Source: JANQPX01 sp039197065
Lineage (GTDB): Bacteria > Pseudomonadota > Alphaproteobacteria > Geminicoccales > Geminicoccaceae
Direction: 5' to 3'
Assembly: GCA_039197065.1 (NCBI GenBank)
Contig: JBCCUL010000008.1
Coordinates: forward strand, 186,001 to 250,000
DNA length: 64,000 bases
Every line of letters starts with the position of its first letter. The first letter of the stretch is position 1. Under the pieces are notes generated by a model, which was not told where the DNA came from, ran no database searches, and saw nothing but the letters and a program-made list of their open reading frames with translations. Made by a program: the position numbers and the translations under genes. This document shows, piece after piece, positions 39,539 through 49,327 of the stretch.

Positions 39539-42127
39539 GTGCCGTTCACTATCAACGATAAGGTTCTTTTGCCGGTTTTCTGTTTCGTCGGCGTTTCGAT
39601 GGCGATGCTTGCGGCATTCGTCTGGTACAGTGCGGTTCAGCAGGACGAGATTGCCGCCGAGCATTCGGTCGGCGTTGCGGATACCATCATCCAGGATGAA
39701 CTCGACCGTGTCGGCCAGGTCGTCAAGGATTTCAGCTGGAGCAACGATGCGGTACGCCATCTCGACATCGCCTTCAGCGCCAACTGGGCGACCTCGAACC
39801 TCACCTACTACGTCCACGACAAGCACCAATATGACGCCAGCATGGTGGTCAACCGTGAGGGTGAGACCATTTTCGGTCAGATCGACGGTCGAACGTCGAA
39901 ACGCCAGGCGGCTGACGTTTTCGGCGACAGTCTGACCAAGATGATCGACGAGGCGCGTCGGTCTCCCTGGAGAAAGCCCGAGGCCGTCACAGGCCTTCTG
40001 TCCATGGGCCAGTCCATCGCTGTCGTCGGCGTTTCTGCGGTGTCGCTCGAACAGAACGCCAATATCAAAATGGCGAAGGGCAACCGGGTGGTGGTGATCT
40101 TGGCGAAGCGCCTGACGCCGACCGTCGTCGCGTCACTGATGGACAGCCCGAGCCTGGAAGGCATCAAACTGGAAAGGACCGTCGATAAGCCGTTGCCGGC
40201 GAAAAGAGCGATGCTTCCTCTGATTTCGCCGAATGGCGAGACGATCGGCTGCCTCATCTGGGTTCCTTATCGGCCCGGCACGAAGTTTCTCGAGATCGTC
40301 GCCCCCTATCTCGGAGCCGGCATCGTGGCGATCCTAGCCTTCACCTGGCTGCTGATCTGGCGCGTGCGCTCATCAACCCGCGAGATCAAGCGCAGCGAGA
40401 CCCGTTTTCGCGATGTCGCCGATGCCAGTTCGGACTGGATCTGGGAAACGGACGCCAAAGGCGAGCTGCAGTTTCTGTCAGGACAATTCGCCATCTCCAC
40501 CGGCACATCCACGGCCAAGCTCATAAACCGGCCGATCGGCGAGCTCCTGAGGCCGATCGGCGGCATCAACAAGATCAAGAAATTCCAACGGGATCTCAAA
40601 GGGCAGCGTCACTTCCGGGATTTTCTTTGCCGCTATGTCGATCCCAAGGGCCAGAAGAAGACACTGCGCGTGGCCGGCAAACCGTTCTTCACCCAAAATG
40701 GCCAGTTTCAGGGCTTTCGCGGAACCGCGACCGACATCACCGCCGAGATCGAGGCGAAGCACCGCATTCATCACATCGCACTGCACGACAACCTCACCGA
40801 TCTTCCCAACCGCGCCAATCTTAGAAAGCGCGTCGCCGCAGCCGTGGACCGCGTCGGGAAGGGTGCCGGCAAGGCCGCCGTGCTGTGCGTCGATCTCGAT
40901 CGGTTCAAGGAAATCAACGACACGCTCGGCCATTCCGCCGGCGATCTCTTGATCAAGGGATGTGCTGACCGGCTGCGCGCCGCCGTGCGCGAGACCGACA
41001 CCATCGCACGCATCGGCGGCGACGAATTCGCCATCATCCAGACGGCGGTCGATCAGCCGGAAGGCGCCCATCAGCTTTGCCGCCGGCTCTTGAAGTCGAT
41101 CACCCGCCCCTATCTTCTCGACGGCCATGAGGTTCTGGTGACCGCGAGCATCGGGGTCGCCATAGCGAACAGCGGCAAGGCGACGCCAGAACGCCTGATG
41201 CAGAAAGCGGATATCGCGCTCTACAAGGCCAAGGAGGACGGCCGAAACACCTACTGTTTCTATGAACCGGGCATGGATGCCCATCTCCATCAGCGCAAAA
41301 AGCTGGAACGCGGCCTGCGCTCAGCCCTGGTCCGCAACGAGCTCGAGCTCTTCTATCAGCCCAAGCTCGACCTCAAGGGCGGCAGGATCTTCGGTGCCGA
41401 AGCGTTGCTGCGTTGGCGCCTGCCCAACCGACAGATCGTTCTTCCCGATCAGTTCATCAGCATTGCGGAGGAGACCGGCCTCATTCTCGGGCTCGGCGAA
41501 TGGGTGCTGCTCGCCGCGTGCAAACAGGCGGCCCGCTGGCCGGGCCTTACCGTCTCGCTCAACGTCTCGCCGGTGCAGTTCAAGCACCATGACGTCGTTA
41601 CGTTGGTGCAGCGATGCCTCCTGGAAACCGGCGTCGAGCCCGAGCGCATCGAGCTAGAGATCACCGAAGGCGTGCTCATGCGCAATACCGAAACCGCGAT
41701 CTCGACCCTGAAGGAGCTCAAGGCCCTTGGCGTACGTATCGTCATGGACGATTTCGGCACCCATTATTCAGGGCTGAGCTACCTGCTGAGCTTCCCGTTC
41801 GACAAGATCAAGATCGATCAGTCCTTCGTCCGCAGCGTCCGGCGGCGGCCGGGCGCCGAGGCGATCGTCCGCGCCGTCGTCGAACTCGGTCACGGCCTCG
41901 ATATGAAGATCTGCGCCGAGGGGGTTGAAACCAAGGAACAGCTCGACTTCCTGGAAAGCGAAGGCTGCGACGAGGTCCAGGGCTTCCTGGTCGGCGAACC
42001 GATGACGGTCCATCAGTTCGAACAGTCTTTCGCAGCGTTCAACAGCCGACCACAAGAGCTGAGGCAATGGCCGTCAGCGGATGATGAGCACCTCGAAACG
42101 TCAGGCACCGTCGTCGTACTACATTAG
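39539..42127 (+). CDS. Membrane-bound CHASE4-PAS-GGDEF-EAL c-di-GMP protein
   Basis: An 862-aa protein for cyclic di-GMP turnover. In order: a first membrane helix (about 9-31), a periplasmic CHASE4-type sensor (35-262), a second helix (268-290), PAS (298-420), GGDEF (425-580) and EAL (600-840). The GGDEF motif at 493-497 is intact in RIGGDEF. The EAL domain keeps EAL (621-623), the NVSP Asn, EITE, DDFG, KID and EGVE, so both activities are possible and the net direction cannot be read. The GTG start has GGGGAG five bases upstream; an in-frame TTG at 39521 is less likely. The stop codon lies in the palindromic element that follows. Confidence 0.93.
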   Translation: MPFTINDKVLLPVFCFVGVSMAMLAAFVWYSAVQQDEIAAEHSVGVADTIIQDELDRVGQVVKDFSWSNDAVRHLDIAFSANWATSNLTYYVHDKHQYDASMVVNREGETIFGQIDGRTSKRQAADVFGDSLTKMIDEARRSPWRKPEAVTGLLSMGQSIAVVGVSAVSLEQNANIKMAKGNRVVVILAKRLTPTVVASLMDSPSLEGIKLERTVDKPLPAKRAMLPLISPNGETIGCLIWVPYRPGTKFLEIVAPYLGAGIVAILAFTWLLIWRVRSSTREIKRSETRFRDVADASSDWIWETDAKGELQFLSGQFAISTGTSTAKLINRPIGELLRPIGGINKIKKFQRDLKGQRHFRDFLCRYVDPKGQKKTLRVAGKPFFTQNGQFQGFRGTATDITAEIEAKHRIHHIALHDNLTDLPNRANLRKRVAAAVDRVGKGAGKAAVLCVDLDRFKEINDTLGHSAGDLLIKGCADRLRAAVRETDTIARIGGDEFAIIQTAVDQPEGAHQLCRRLLKSITRPYLLDGHEVLVTASIGVAIANSGKATPERLMQKADIALYKAKEDGRNTYCFYEPGMDAHLHQRKKLERGLRSALVRNELELFYQPKLDLKGGRIFGAEALLRWRLPNRQIVLPDQFISIAEETGLILGLGEWVLLAACKQAARWPGLTVSLNVSPVQFKHHDVVTLVQRCLLETGVEPERIELEITEGVLMRNTETAISTLKELKALGVRIVMDDFGTHYSGLSYLLSFPFDKIKIDQSFVRSVRRRPGAEAIVRAVVELGHGLDMKICAEGVETKEQLDFLESEGCDEVQGFLVGEPMTVHQFEQSFAAFNSRPQELRQWPSADDEHLETSGTVVVLH

Positions 42128-42229
42128 AGCGGATCCCGATCGGATGTGATCGGGATACACGCTCTAACTCTTTGTTTGACTGCATTTTCTTATCAAACAG
42201 GTGGCTCCACCTGTTCGGGAAAAGCTCTA
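42125..42229. repeat. Two-hairpin palindromic element between convergent genes
   Basis: A 105-bp element bounded by TAGAGC and GCTCTA. The left hairpin is 42125-42166, with arms built on TAGAGCG, ATCCCGATC, GATCGGGAT and CGCTCTA. The right hairpin is AACAGGTGG / CCACCTGTT at 42196-42215. The outer TAG ends are the stop codons of both neighbouring genes. A T-rich spacer (42167-42195) lies between. It likely doubles as a bidirectional terminator. Confidence 0.8.
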
Positions 42230-43438
42230 GCGGAAAAACAGCGCGACCTCGTCGCAGATGCGATCCACCTCGTCGAGCGCCACCAGTTCGTGCAAGGGCA
42301 GGCTGACGACCCGCTTCGCTTCTTCAGCGGTGACCGGCACCTCCCCCTTGAACGGCAAGAAGGCCTTCTGCTCGCGCAGATTGGGATAATGCACGGTATT
42401 GCCGATGCCGGCAGCCGCAAGATGGGCGCGCAGAGCGTCGCGCTTATCGGCCGGTACGCGGATCGGCATGATATACCAGGAGATGTTGCAGTTCGTCGGT
42501 CGCGGCTGCAGCTGCACATCCTTGACCTCGCTCAGGCGCTCATAGAAGCGATCGACCAGCGAACCGCGATAGGCCACGATTTCATCCAGCCGCTCGACCG
42601 CCGCGAAGGCCACCGCCGACGCCAGGTCATCGCCCTTATACTTGTTGCCGAGACGCACGACCTCCTGCGTCGGGCTGACCCCGGAGGCTACGGTGCGGCC
42701 GAAGGTGTCGACGGCAAGCCCGAGAAAGGCCAGCTGATCGATTTCGGCGCGCAGCGACTTGTCCTTGAACAGGAGAAGACCGCCATTGCTGCTGGCGATC
42801 TGCTTGGTGGGCGCGAAGCTGAACGCGGCGAAATCCGCCTCGGCGCCGACCATCCGGCCATCGCGAGACGAACCGAAGGCATGGGCCGCGTCTTCGATCA
42901 CGGCGATGTTCTTGTCCTTCACGAGCTCGCGGATCGGGTCGAAATCAACCGGCGGTCCCGCATAATGCATGGCGATTACCGCGCGCGTCCGCTCATTGAT
43001 GAGCGGCGCCACCGTATCCTTGGATATCGCCAGGGTTTCCGAATCGACATCGGCGAAAACCGGTTCCGCGCCGCAATAGGTTGCAACGATCGCGGTCGAT
43101 ACATAGGTGAAAGCGGGGACGATCACCTCGTCGCCGGGACCAACGCCGAGCGCGCGCAGCGCGAGATGCATGGCGGCGGTGCAGCTCGATGTGGCTAGGG
43201 CATGAACCTCGTTGTCGTAGAGTTTTTCGACTTCGGCCTGCAGGTCCTTCGACACGGGCCCGTAGCCCCACCAGCCCGATTCCAGAACCTCTTGGACATA
43301 GGCCATGGCTTTGGGGCTGAGATTGGGCTTGGAGACCAGCGTCGAGGTAAGAGCCGGCCTCGCCCAGCGTGTGTTCTTTGAGGCACTGCCGGAGTCAATA
43401 ATGCGAAGGGTCGTATCTTTAAGGACTGCTTCTGACAC
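42227..43438 (-). CDS. DegT/DnrJ/EryC1/StrS family sugar aminotransferase
   Basis: PLP enzyme of the family that aminates nucleotide-linked keto-sugars for surface polysaccharides or secondary metabolites. The 403-aa protein has the PLP lysine at 212 in SFAPTKQ and the ring-nitrogen Asp183 in IEDAAHAFG. The opening GYGPVSKDLQAEVEKLY is also typical. No glycosyltransferases or sugar dehydratases are nearby, so the substrate is open. The GTG start is weakly supported. It shares a 292-bp divergent region with the PASTA gene. Confidence 0.9.
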   Translation of the reverse strand: MSEAVLKDTTLRIIDSGSASKNTRWARPALTSTLVSKPNLSPKAMAYVQEVLESGWWGYGPVSKDLQAEVEKLYDNEVHALATSSCTAAMHLALRALGVGPGDEVIVPAFTYVSTAIVATYCGAEPVFADVDSETLAISKDTVAPLINERTRAVIAMHYAGPPVDFDPIRELVKDKNIAVIEDAAHAFGSSRDGRMVGAEADFAAFSFAPTKQIASSNGGLLLFKDKSLRAEIDQLAFLGLAVDTFGRTVASGVSPTQEVVRLGNKYKGDDLASAVAFAAVERLDEIVAYRGSLVDRFYERLSEVKDVQLQPRPTNCNISWYIMPIRVPADKRDALRAHLAAAGIGNTVHYPNLREQKAFLPFKGEVPVTAEEAKRVVSLPLHELVALDEVDRICDEVALFFR

Positions 43439-43730
43439 GGTTGGTATCCAAGGCTAGGCGCTGCGGGAATTTTCTATTGTTAGACCAAAATTATGCAAAT
43501 GAAGGATTAAGATGCCAGCTTTTTCTCTTATTAAGGTTCATGTCGGCTGGTCTCCCCCGGTCTCGATGTTGGCCTATGTCACCGGCTGGGGCCGTTTTCC
43601 AGCCCATAATCCCGAAAGAAGGGGGATCAGAATCGAAGAGAATGTGCAAAAGGCCTTATAGTTCGACGCATGTTGCGATAAGACACCAGCGAACGACTTC
43701 GAGGATGAAGCTCCAGGAGCGCCCCTGATC

Positions 43731-46277
43731 GTGGTTCGATCTTTCATCTGTTTTCTGCTCTTCATGATGACGGCACTCGTCCTGGTTCCGAAGGACGCGC
43801 CTGCCCTGTCGTCTGAGACGTCGTCGCGACTCGACCCGGCTCTCGGTGCGGCGACCGCCAGGAATGCGACCGTCTCGCCGTCCATCAGGCTGGCGCAGGC
43901 CACGGATCAGCAGCGCGGACCGCGCACGCTTGGGGCCGTCACCAACGCCGTCCAGGTGCCGTCCCTTCAATGTCTTTCGACCAGCGAGGCCGAGACCATC
44001 CTCGAGGAACGGCGTCTTCGCCTCGGCCAGGTGCATCAGCGCGCATCGAACGCCTGTCCGGATGGCGGCATCGTCGCTCAGTCGCCGCCGCGCGGCAGAA
44101 CGGTCAGGCCCGGCACCCCCGTCGAGGTGGTGATCACCAACAGCGGAAGCGGGCCGGCCACAGGATCGACCGTGCCTGAGCTCCTGGGCCTGACCCCCGC
44201 CGAAGCTCAGTCGCTGCTGAGACGCGAAGGCCTGGACATCGGCCAGATCCAGCGCGAGAGCGCCGACGCTCCCGTCGGCACCATCATCGCCCAGTCACCC
44301 AGGGCCGGATCGCCGTCGAGCCGTGGCAGCCGAATCAACATCACCGTCGCCTCCGAGGTCAGAATTCCCGATCTGCGCACGCTCAGCCGAGAGGCTGCGA
44401 TCGATAGGCTCGAGGAAGCTTCGCTGACGCTCGGTCGGGTCACCGAAGAGAGTTCGTCGCAGCCAAACGGCACGATCATCAAGCAGTGGCCGCTGCCCGG
44501 CGTTCCGGCGGCGGCGAATGATCAGGTCGACATCACCGTGGCCAAAGGTCAGACAGTGCCCGATCTGCGCACACTGACCCTGAACGACGCCCGCACGCGT
44601 CTCCGCGAGGCCGGCCTCAGTCCCGGACGCGTGGGAAGCCGGGTTTCCGATCAGCGGCGCGGCACCATCATCGAGCAGCAGCCGGCCGCGAACGCGATCG
44701 TCAGTCCCGGCGTGGTCGTCAATGTCGTGCTTGCGGCAACGCCCATCGTGCCCGATGTCGCCGGCCGAACGATCGAGGAAGCGAGACGGCTGATCGCGTC
44801 ACAGCTCCTCGAGGTCGGCTCGGTCACCACGAAGGTTTCGAACAGCCCGCAGGGCACCGTGATCGAGCAGCAGCCCCGCGCCAGCGTGGAAGCCAGCCCG
44901 GGCAGCACCGTCGATCTGGTCCTCGCCGAAGGCCTTGAAGTGCCGAGGCTTGTCGGTTTGTCCCTCGACCAGGCCGGCGCCGAACTGGCCAAACAGTTGA
45001 TGCGTCTGGGCAATGTCGAGCGGCGGACGAGTCCCGATGGCGACGGGCGGATCATCGAACAAACACCGCCTGCAGGCTCGCCAGCCGTGTTCGGCGTCAG
45101 CGTCGACGTCGTCATATCCGAACCGCCGACCATCCCCGATCTGCGCGGCCTCGACCCGGAGCAGGTGGCCCAAAAACTTGCCGAGAAGGAGCTTGTCCTC
45201 GGCGCGATCAATTTCCAGCTGTCGGCTGATCAGCCGGATCAGACCGTCCTGACCCAAGATCCGCCGGCGGGGTCGGCGATTACCGACGAACGGCCGATTT
45301 CGATCGTGCTCGCGGTGACCACGCCGCCGCCGAATCGCCCGGACCTCGTGCCGGCGCCGAACGTGACACGCCTGACCGCCGCTCAGGCCGATGAGGCAGC
45401 CAGAGAAGCCGGCCTCGTGCTGCAACTCGAGGGGTCGGAGGACGGCACCCGCCCCAACCGGGTGACCAATCAAGCCCCGATCGCCGGCAGACTGATCCCC
45501 GTCGGCAGCTCGTTGATCGCCCAGCTGGAGCCGATCGACGAGGTTCTCGTGCCTGACCTCCTCGGCGTCGTGCAGGAGGCGGTGGACACCAAGCTTGCAG
45601 ATGCCTTCCTCGCCGTAGGCCAGCAGGATTGGCGGCTTTCGACCCTGCCGGACGGGACGGTCATCAATCAGGACCCGGCACCCGGCACCTCGGTCGCCTT
45701 CGGCAAGACCGTCAACCTCGTATTTTCCGCAAGCGCCCTGATCCCCGACCTGGGGGGACTGACCCCGGAAAGAGCCGGTCCCATCCTGGACAGCCAGTCG
45801 CTGCAGCTCGGCGGCATCAAGGAAACATTTTCAATTGGCTGGCCGGGCACGATCGTCAGACAGATACCCGAAGCCAACAGTCCGGCCCGCATCGACAGCA
45901 CCGTCAGGGTGGAGGTTGTCGGCCTAGCCGGTCCGTTGTCCGTCGGCGGCTCCGTGCTCCTCGCTCTTGCGGGCTTCATCTGGTTCCGCACGCGTCAGGG
46001 CGGCGGCGCTGCAATGGCCGGCTCCGGCAATACGCCAGCGCCGCCGCCGGTCTATGGGATCTCGCGTTCGGCGCCCGCGCGTCCCGCCTTCGACAAGACG
46101 GCGAGGTCCGCGCGCCCGGCCGCCGCAGCCGCGCGGCCGCAACCCGACTATGTGGTCAAGGTCGACGCGGGCACGCAGGTGACGCAGACCGACGCGCCGT
46201 CACTCGTCAAATCATCCATTCGCGTCCGCGGCCGCACTGATCCAGGGGAGCAGACACTTGCCACCGAACCGTCCTGA
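43731..46277 (+). CDS. Exported, membrane-anchored protein with ten PASTA-like repeats
   Basis: An 848-aa protein. The signal peptide spans about 1-25 (ending DAPA). Ten consecutive repeats of about 65 residues follow (75-732), each with the PASTA pattern: VPDL at the start, an amphipathic helix, GTII-Q-P in the middle and a closing V-I strand. A single membrane helix lies at about 738-756 (VGGSVLLALAGFIWF), then a Pro/Ala-rich cytoplasmic tail. PASTA modules usually sense muropeptides or beta-lactams on Gram-positive Ser/Thr kinases and PBPs; there is no kinase or PBP domain here. The repeats would face the periplasm. The GTG start follows GGAG by 11 bases. The next gene overlaps its end by 20 bp. 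Confidence 0.82.
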   Translation: MVRSFICFLLFMMTALVLVPKDAPALSSETSSRLDPALGAATARNATVSPSIRLAQATDQQRGPRTLGAVTNAVQVPSLQCLSTSEAETILEERRLRLGQVHQRASNACPDGGIVAQSPPRGRTVRPGTPVEVVITNSGSGPATGSTVPELLGLTPAEAQSLLRREGLDIGQIQRESADAPVGTIIAQSPRAGSPSSRGSRINITVASEVRIPDLRTLSREAAIDRLEEASLTLGRVTEESSSQPNGTIIKQWPLPGVPAAANDQVDITVAKGQTVPDLRTLTLNDARTRLREAGLSPGRVGSRVSDQRRGTIIEQQPAANAIVSPGVVVNVVLAATPIVPDVAGRTIEEARRLIASQLLEVGSVTTKVSNSPQGTVIEQQPRASVEASPGSTVDLVLAEGLEVPRLVGLSLDQAGAELAKQLMRLGNVERRTSPDGDGRIIEQTPPAGSPAVFGVSVDVVISEPPTIPDLRGLDPEQVAQKLAEKELVLGAINFQLSADQPDQTVLTQDPPAGSAITDERPISIVLAVTTPPPNRPDLVPAPNVTRLTAAQADEAAREAGLVLQLEGSEDGTRPNRVTNQAPIAGRLIPVGSSLIAQLEPIDEVLVPDLLGVVQEAVDTKLADAFLAVGQQDWRLSTLPDGTVINQDPAPGTSVAFGKTVNLVFSASALIPDLGGLTPERAGPILDSQSLQLGGIKETFSIGWPGTIVRQIPEANSPARIDSTVRVEVVGLAGPLSVGGSVLLALAGFIWFRTRQGGGAAMAGSGNTPAPPPVYGISRSAPARPAFDKTARSARPAAAAARPQPDYVVKVDAGTQVTQTDAPSLVKSSIRVRGRTDPGEQTLATEPS

Positions 46278-46932
46278 GCGCGAAGGTCCCACCACGCTGC
46301 GCGCGTTCTTCCTGGGTCCGCCGAGTGACTGGCAGGCGCGTTTTATCAAGACCACAGAGAGCCAGCAAAGCACGTCCGATGTCGGCCGCGCCACCGGCCT
46401 TGCCGACGTCGACCGGCGCGTCATGACCAACACGGTCTCGGACAAGCTGAAAGATGCGCTCGACGTCTCCATCAATCAGATCCTTTTGTCCGCCTGGTCC
46501 CAGCATCGAGACCTGGTCAACGATCTGGAGCGAAGCCGGAAGCTCAAGGGCGAGACGCTCCTGGTGCCGCTTGCGGATCACACCATCCGATCGACCCATC
46601 ATCCCGCCGTCGAGGTTATGGTCAATGATCGCCGGGTCGCCGCATTCAAGTTCAACGCCAATCTGATGATGCGAGTCCAGCGGGCCGTTCTCAGGGTCGA
46701 AGGCGGTGAGGTGATCGGCGTCGAGAGCGGCGCTTGGAATGGCGTCGGACAGCTGAAATGCGGGCCAGTAACCCTGGTCGAACATGAAACCAAAGAATTC
46801 GCCCTCCCGAAGACGCTCGATCAGCGTCCTGAGCAATCGTCCGTAAAGCCGAAGGCGCGGGTCAGGCCGAAATCACCGGAACCCGAGGAACGCTCAGGTT
46901 TCCGCACCCCCCATTGGCAACGGCCGTCCTAG
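46258..46932 (+). CDS. Unrecognised protein coupled to the PASTA gene
   Basis: A 224-aa protein with no family I can name with confidence. It has no signal peptide or membrane segment. Residues about 55-95 are helical and charged. Residues 97-180 look beta-rich, with the distinctive LVPLADHTIRSTHHPAVE followed by alternating Val/Arg strands and a GQLKCG turn. The tail (185-224) is basic and disordered. The TTG start has GGGGAG seven bases upstream and lies inside the PASTA reading frame, so translation is probably coupled. It would be cytoplasmic, on the same side as the PASTA protein's tail. Confidence 0.75.
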   Translation: MPPNRPEREGPTTLRAFFLGPPSDWQARFIKTTESQQSTSDVGRATGLADVDRRVMTNTVSDKLKDALDVSINQILLSAWSQHRDLVNDLERSRKLKGETLLVPLADHTIRSTHHPAVEVMVNDRRVAAFKFNANLMMRVQRAVLRVEGGEVIGVESGAWNGVGQLKCGPVTLVEHETKEFALPKTLDQRPEQSSVKPKARVRPKSPEPEERSGFRTPHWQRPS

Positions 46933-46971
46933 ATCAAAGAGCCCGTCCAACACAGGAACGACGATCAGCTC

Positions 46972-47934
46972 ATGGATATCGCCGCCCCCGAAGAAACCAG
47001 CAGGCAGGCCGTGCACCGGGCGGCGGCCTTGCTGCGGTCCGGAAAGCTGGTCGCCTTTCCGACCGAGACGGTTTACGGCCTGGGCGCCGATGCCACCGAC
47101 GATCGTGCGGTTGCGGCCATCTTCGAAGCCAAGGCGAGACCCAGTTTCAACCCGCTCATCGTCCATGTCGCCGACCCGGACGCCGCTGATGCCATCGCCG
47201 AATGGTCGGAGCTCGCCGATCGTCTCGCCGTCCGCTTCTGGCCGGGACCGCTCACGCTTATCCTTCGCCGCCGGCCGGAAAGCAGCATCTCGAAACTGGT
47301 CAGCGCCGGCGGCGACACGCTCGCGCTTCGCGCACCCTCCCATCCGCTGGCGGCAGCCTTGCTGCATCAGGTCGAGCTTCCGATCGCGGCCCCCAGCGCC
47401 AATCGTTCCGGCAGGATCAGCCCGACGACCGCTGACCATGTGCGCCACGATCTGGGCGACCGGGTCGACCTCGTCCTGGACGGCGGCGCCTGCCCGGTCG
47501 GAGTCGAGTCGACCGTTCTCGACATCACCGCCGATCAGCCGGTATTGCTGAGGCCGGGCGGCGTCGCACGCGCCGAGGTCGAAGCCGTGATCGGCAGGCC
47601 GCTTGCAGCGCCGCCCGCGGCCGCCGGCAGCGAGCTTCGTTCCCCGGGCAGGCTCGAAAGCCATTATGCGCCTCGCCATCCGCTTCGCCTGAACGCCAGG
47701 GACGTGAGAGCGGACGAAGCGCTCCTGGCCTTCGGACCGGGCCCCCTCTCCGGCGCAAGAGTGACCGTCAATCTCAGCAGCACCGGCGATCTTACCGAAG
47801 CCGCCGCCAATCTATTCTCCATGCTGCACGATCTCGATCGCCAAGAGATCGCCGGCATCGCCGCCATGCCGATCCCTGCAACCGGCCTTGGCGAAGCGAT
47901 CTGCGATCGACTCATGCGGGCTGCGGCGCCGTGA
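46972..47934 (+). CDS. L-threonylcarbamoyladenylate synthase, long Sua5 type
   Basis: Makes threonylcarbamoyl-AMP from threonine, bicarbonate and ATP, the first step of tRNA t6A37 synthesis. The 320-aa protein has the YrdC domain in its first 200 residues (PTETVYGLGADA, KARPSFNPLIVHV, PSANRSGRISPT, STVLDI). A C-terminal Sua5 domain makes it longer than TsaC. It complements tsaE at 22070. It follows the PASTA-associated gene by 39 bp. Confidence 0.96.
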   Translation: MDIAAPEETSRQAVHRAAALLRSGKLVAFPTETVYGLGADATDDRAVAAIFEAKARPSFNPLIVHVADPDAADAIAEWSELADRLAVRFWPGPLTLILRRRPESSISKLVSAGGDTLALRAPSHPLAAALLHQVELPIAAPSANRSGRISPTTADHVRHDLGDRVDLVLDGGACPVGVESTVLDITADQPVLLRPGGVARAEVEAVIGRPLAAPPAAAGSELRSPGRLESHYAPRHPLRLNARDVRADEALLAFGPGPLSGARVTVNLSSTGDLTEAAANLFSMLHDLDRQEIAGIAAMPIPATGLGEAICDRLMRAAAP

Positions 47935-48150
47935 AAACACGGGCTTCAACAATTGAAGGAGCGGTGATATTGTCCGCGCGCTTCATGTTGTTCGGCGCAT
48001 ATCGAGCTGGTGACAGGGCATCGTCATCCCACCGCCGGCTCCGGATGCAAGAGATCGGTGGGCGCTTGCGCCACCGTCGGCATGATGCGGCTCGGAGACA
48101 TGACGAAGAGGCCGTCTTGTTGAACCGATCGAACGGAAGGCAGCAGGCCA

Positions 48151-49203
48151 TTGGCTGATCCCGCGAAGTCAGACGACGAGCGGGCGCCTTCGGATAGAGC
48201 GCACGCTGATAGGGCGTCACCCAAGGTCGAGCGACCAGCCGCGTCGTCGAGGGTGGAAAGCAGCGCTTTCGCCAACACCAGGCAGCATACCGCCGACAGG
48301 CAGGCTGATGGCGGCACGATCGAGCGCTTCACGAACACCAAGCTCAACATCGCCCTGATCAACGACCCGAAGAACGGCCCGCGCTTCACGATGACCAAGC
48401 GCGAGCAGGGCGTCGGCGAGAAGGATGAGGCCCCAGCGGCAAAGGATGAGCCTCAAACGCCTCGGGAGATACCGGAAAGCGCCGCGCCGCCGGCGAAACC
48501 CAATAGCCAGCCATCACCGCCGGCAATCAAGAATGTGGCGGCGTCGAACAGGTTTGAAAGGACCGACGCGGCCAACGGAGCCTCCGCGCTCGCAACGCCG
48601 AGGGCGCCCGAGCCCCCGAAGCCGGAGGACAAGGCGACGCCGGCAGCGCTACTCGCCAAGCCAGCACCCGCGGAGATGCCGCCCCCTCCGGAGGCGCAGC
48701 AAAAGGTGCCGATCGACAGCTCCAAGACCTTCGTCGGCCATAACGGCAACTATTACGACGAAAGCTGGCGCTGGATGGACTGGCGCGGCACAAACCGGAG
48801 CTGGAACTGGCCGGCTGCCCTGTCATTTGGCCATTGGTTCGCCTATCGCCGCCTCTATCTGTTCGCCGGGCTCCATCTCGTCTGGCTCGCCGGCCTGGCC
48901 GCCGCCGCCGTGAACGACATTCCGATCCTGGGCCTCGCCCTGCTCGCCATCCTGATGGTCGGCCTGGCCGGCGTTTACGGCAACAAGCTCTATTTTCGCG
49001 CCTTTCGCCGCGCGGTCGATCACGTCACCAGAAACGGCGAAGGCAGCTATGAGGAGTTGAGGGGCCAGCTCGCCGATGCCGGCGGCACCCGAACGGCGGC
49101 GCCCTGCATCATGGCGGCCGTCACCATCGCGTCCATAGCCAGTGCGCTGGCCGCCACCTACTACCTGCGCGGCGGATTCTTCTTCAACCTCTGGCCCTTC
49201 TAG
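48151..49203 (+). CDS. DUF2628 domain membrane protein
   Basis: A 350-aa protein. The first 190 residues are Pro-, Ala- and charge-rich and look disordered. From about 195 the DUF2628 pattern appears: NYYDESWRWMDW, SWNWPAALSFGHWFAYRRLY and then three hydrophobic helices (about 234-252, 255-275 and 322-341). Family function is unknown. The TTG start is chosen by open frame only and has a poor ribosome site; a later in-frame start within the disordered region is possible. Confidence 0.75.
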   Translation: MADPAKSDDERAPSDRAHADRASPKVERPAASSRVESSAFANTRQHTADRQADGGTIERFTNTKLNIALINDPKNGPRFTMTKREQGVGEKDEAPAAKDEPQTPREIPESAAPPAKPNSQPSPPAIKNVAASNRFERTDAANGASALATPRAPEPPKPEDKATPAALLAKPAPAEMPPPPEAQQKVPIDSSKTFVGHNGNYYDESWRWMDWRGTNRSWNWPAALSFGHWFAYRRLYLFAGLHLVWLAGLAAAAVNDIPILGLALLAILMVGLAGVYGNKLYFRAFRRAVDHVTRNGEGSYEELRGQLADAGGTRTAAPCIMAAVTIASIASALAATYYLRGGFFFNLWPF

Positions 49204-49327
49204 CGGACTGTCCGCAGCATCGGTTTTTCGCTGCCATTGGCAGAGCCGAGGGTATGCGCCCCGGTTTGACGAAGACGTCGTCGCATTCACGCGATGCCCC
49301 CCAGGGAACCACCACCCAAGTAACCCG

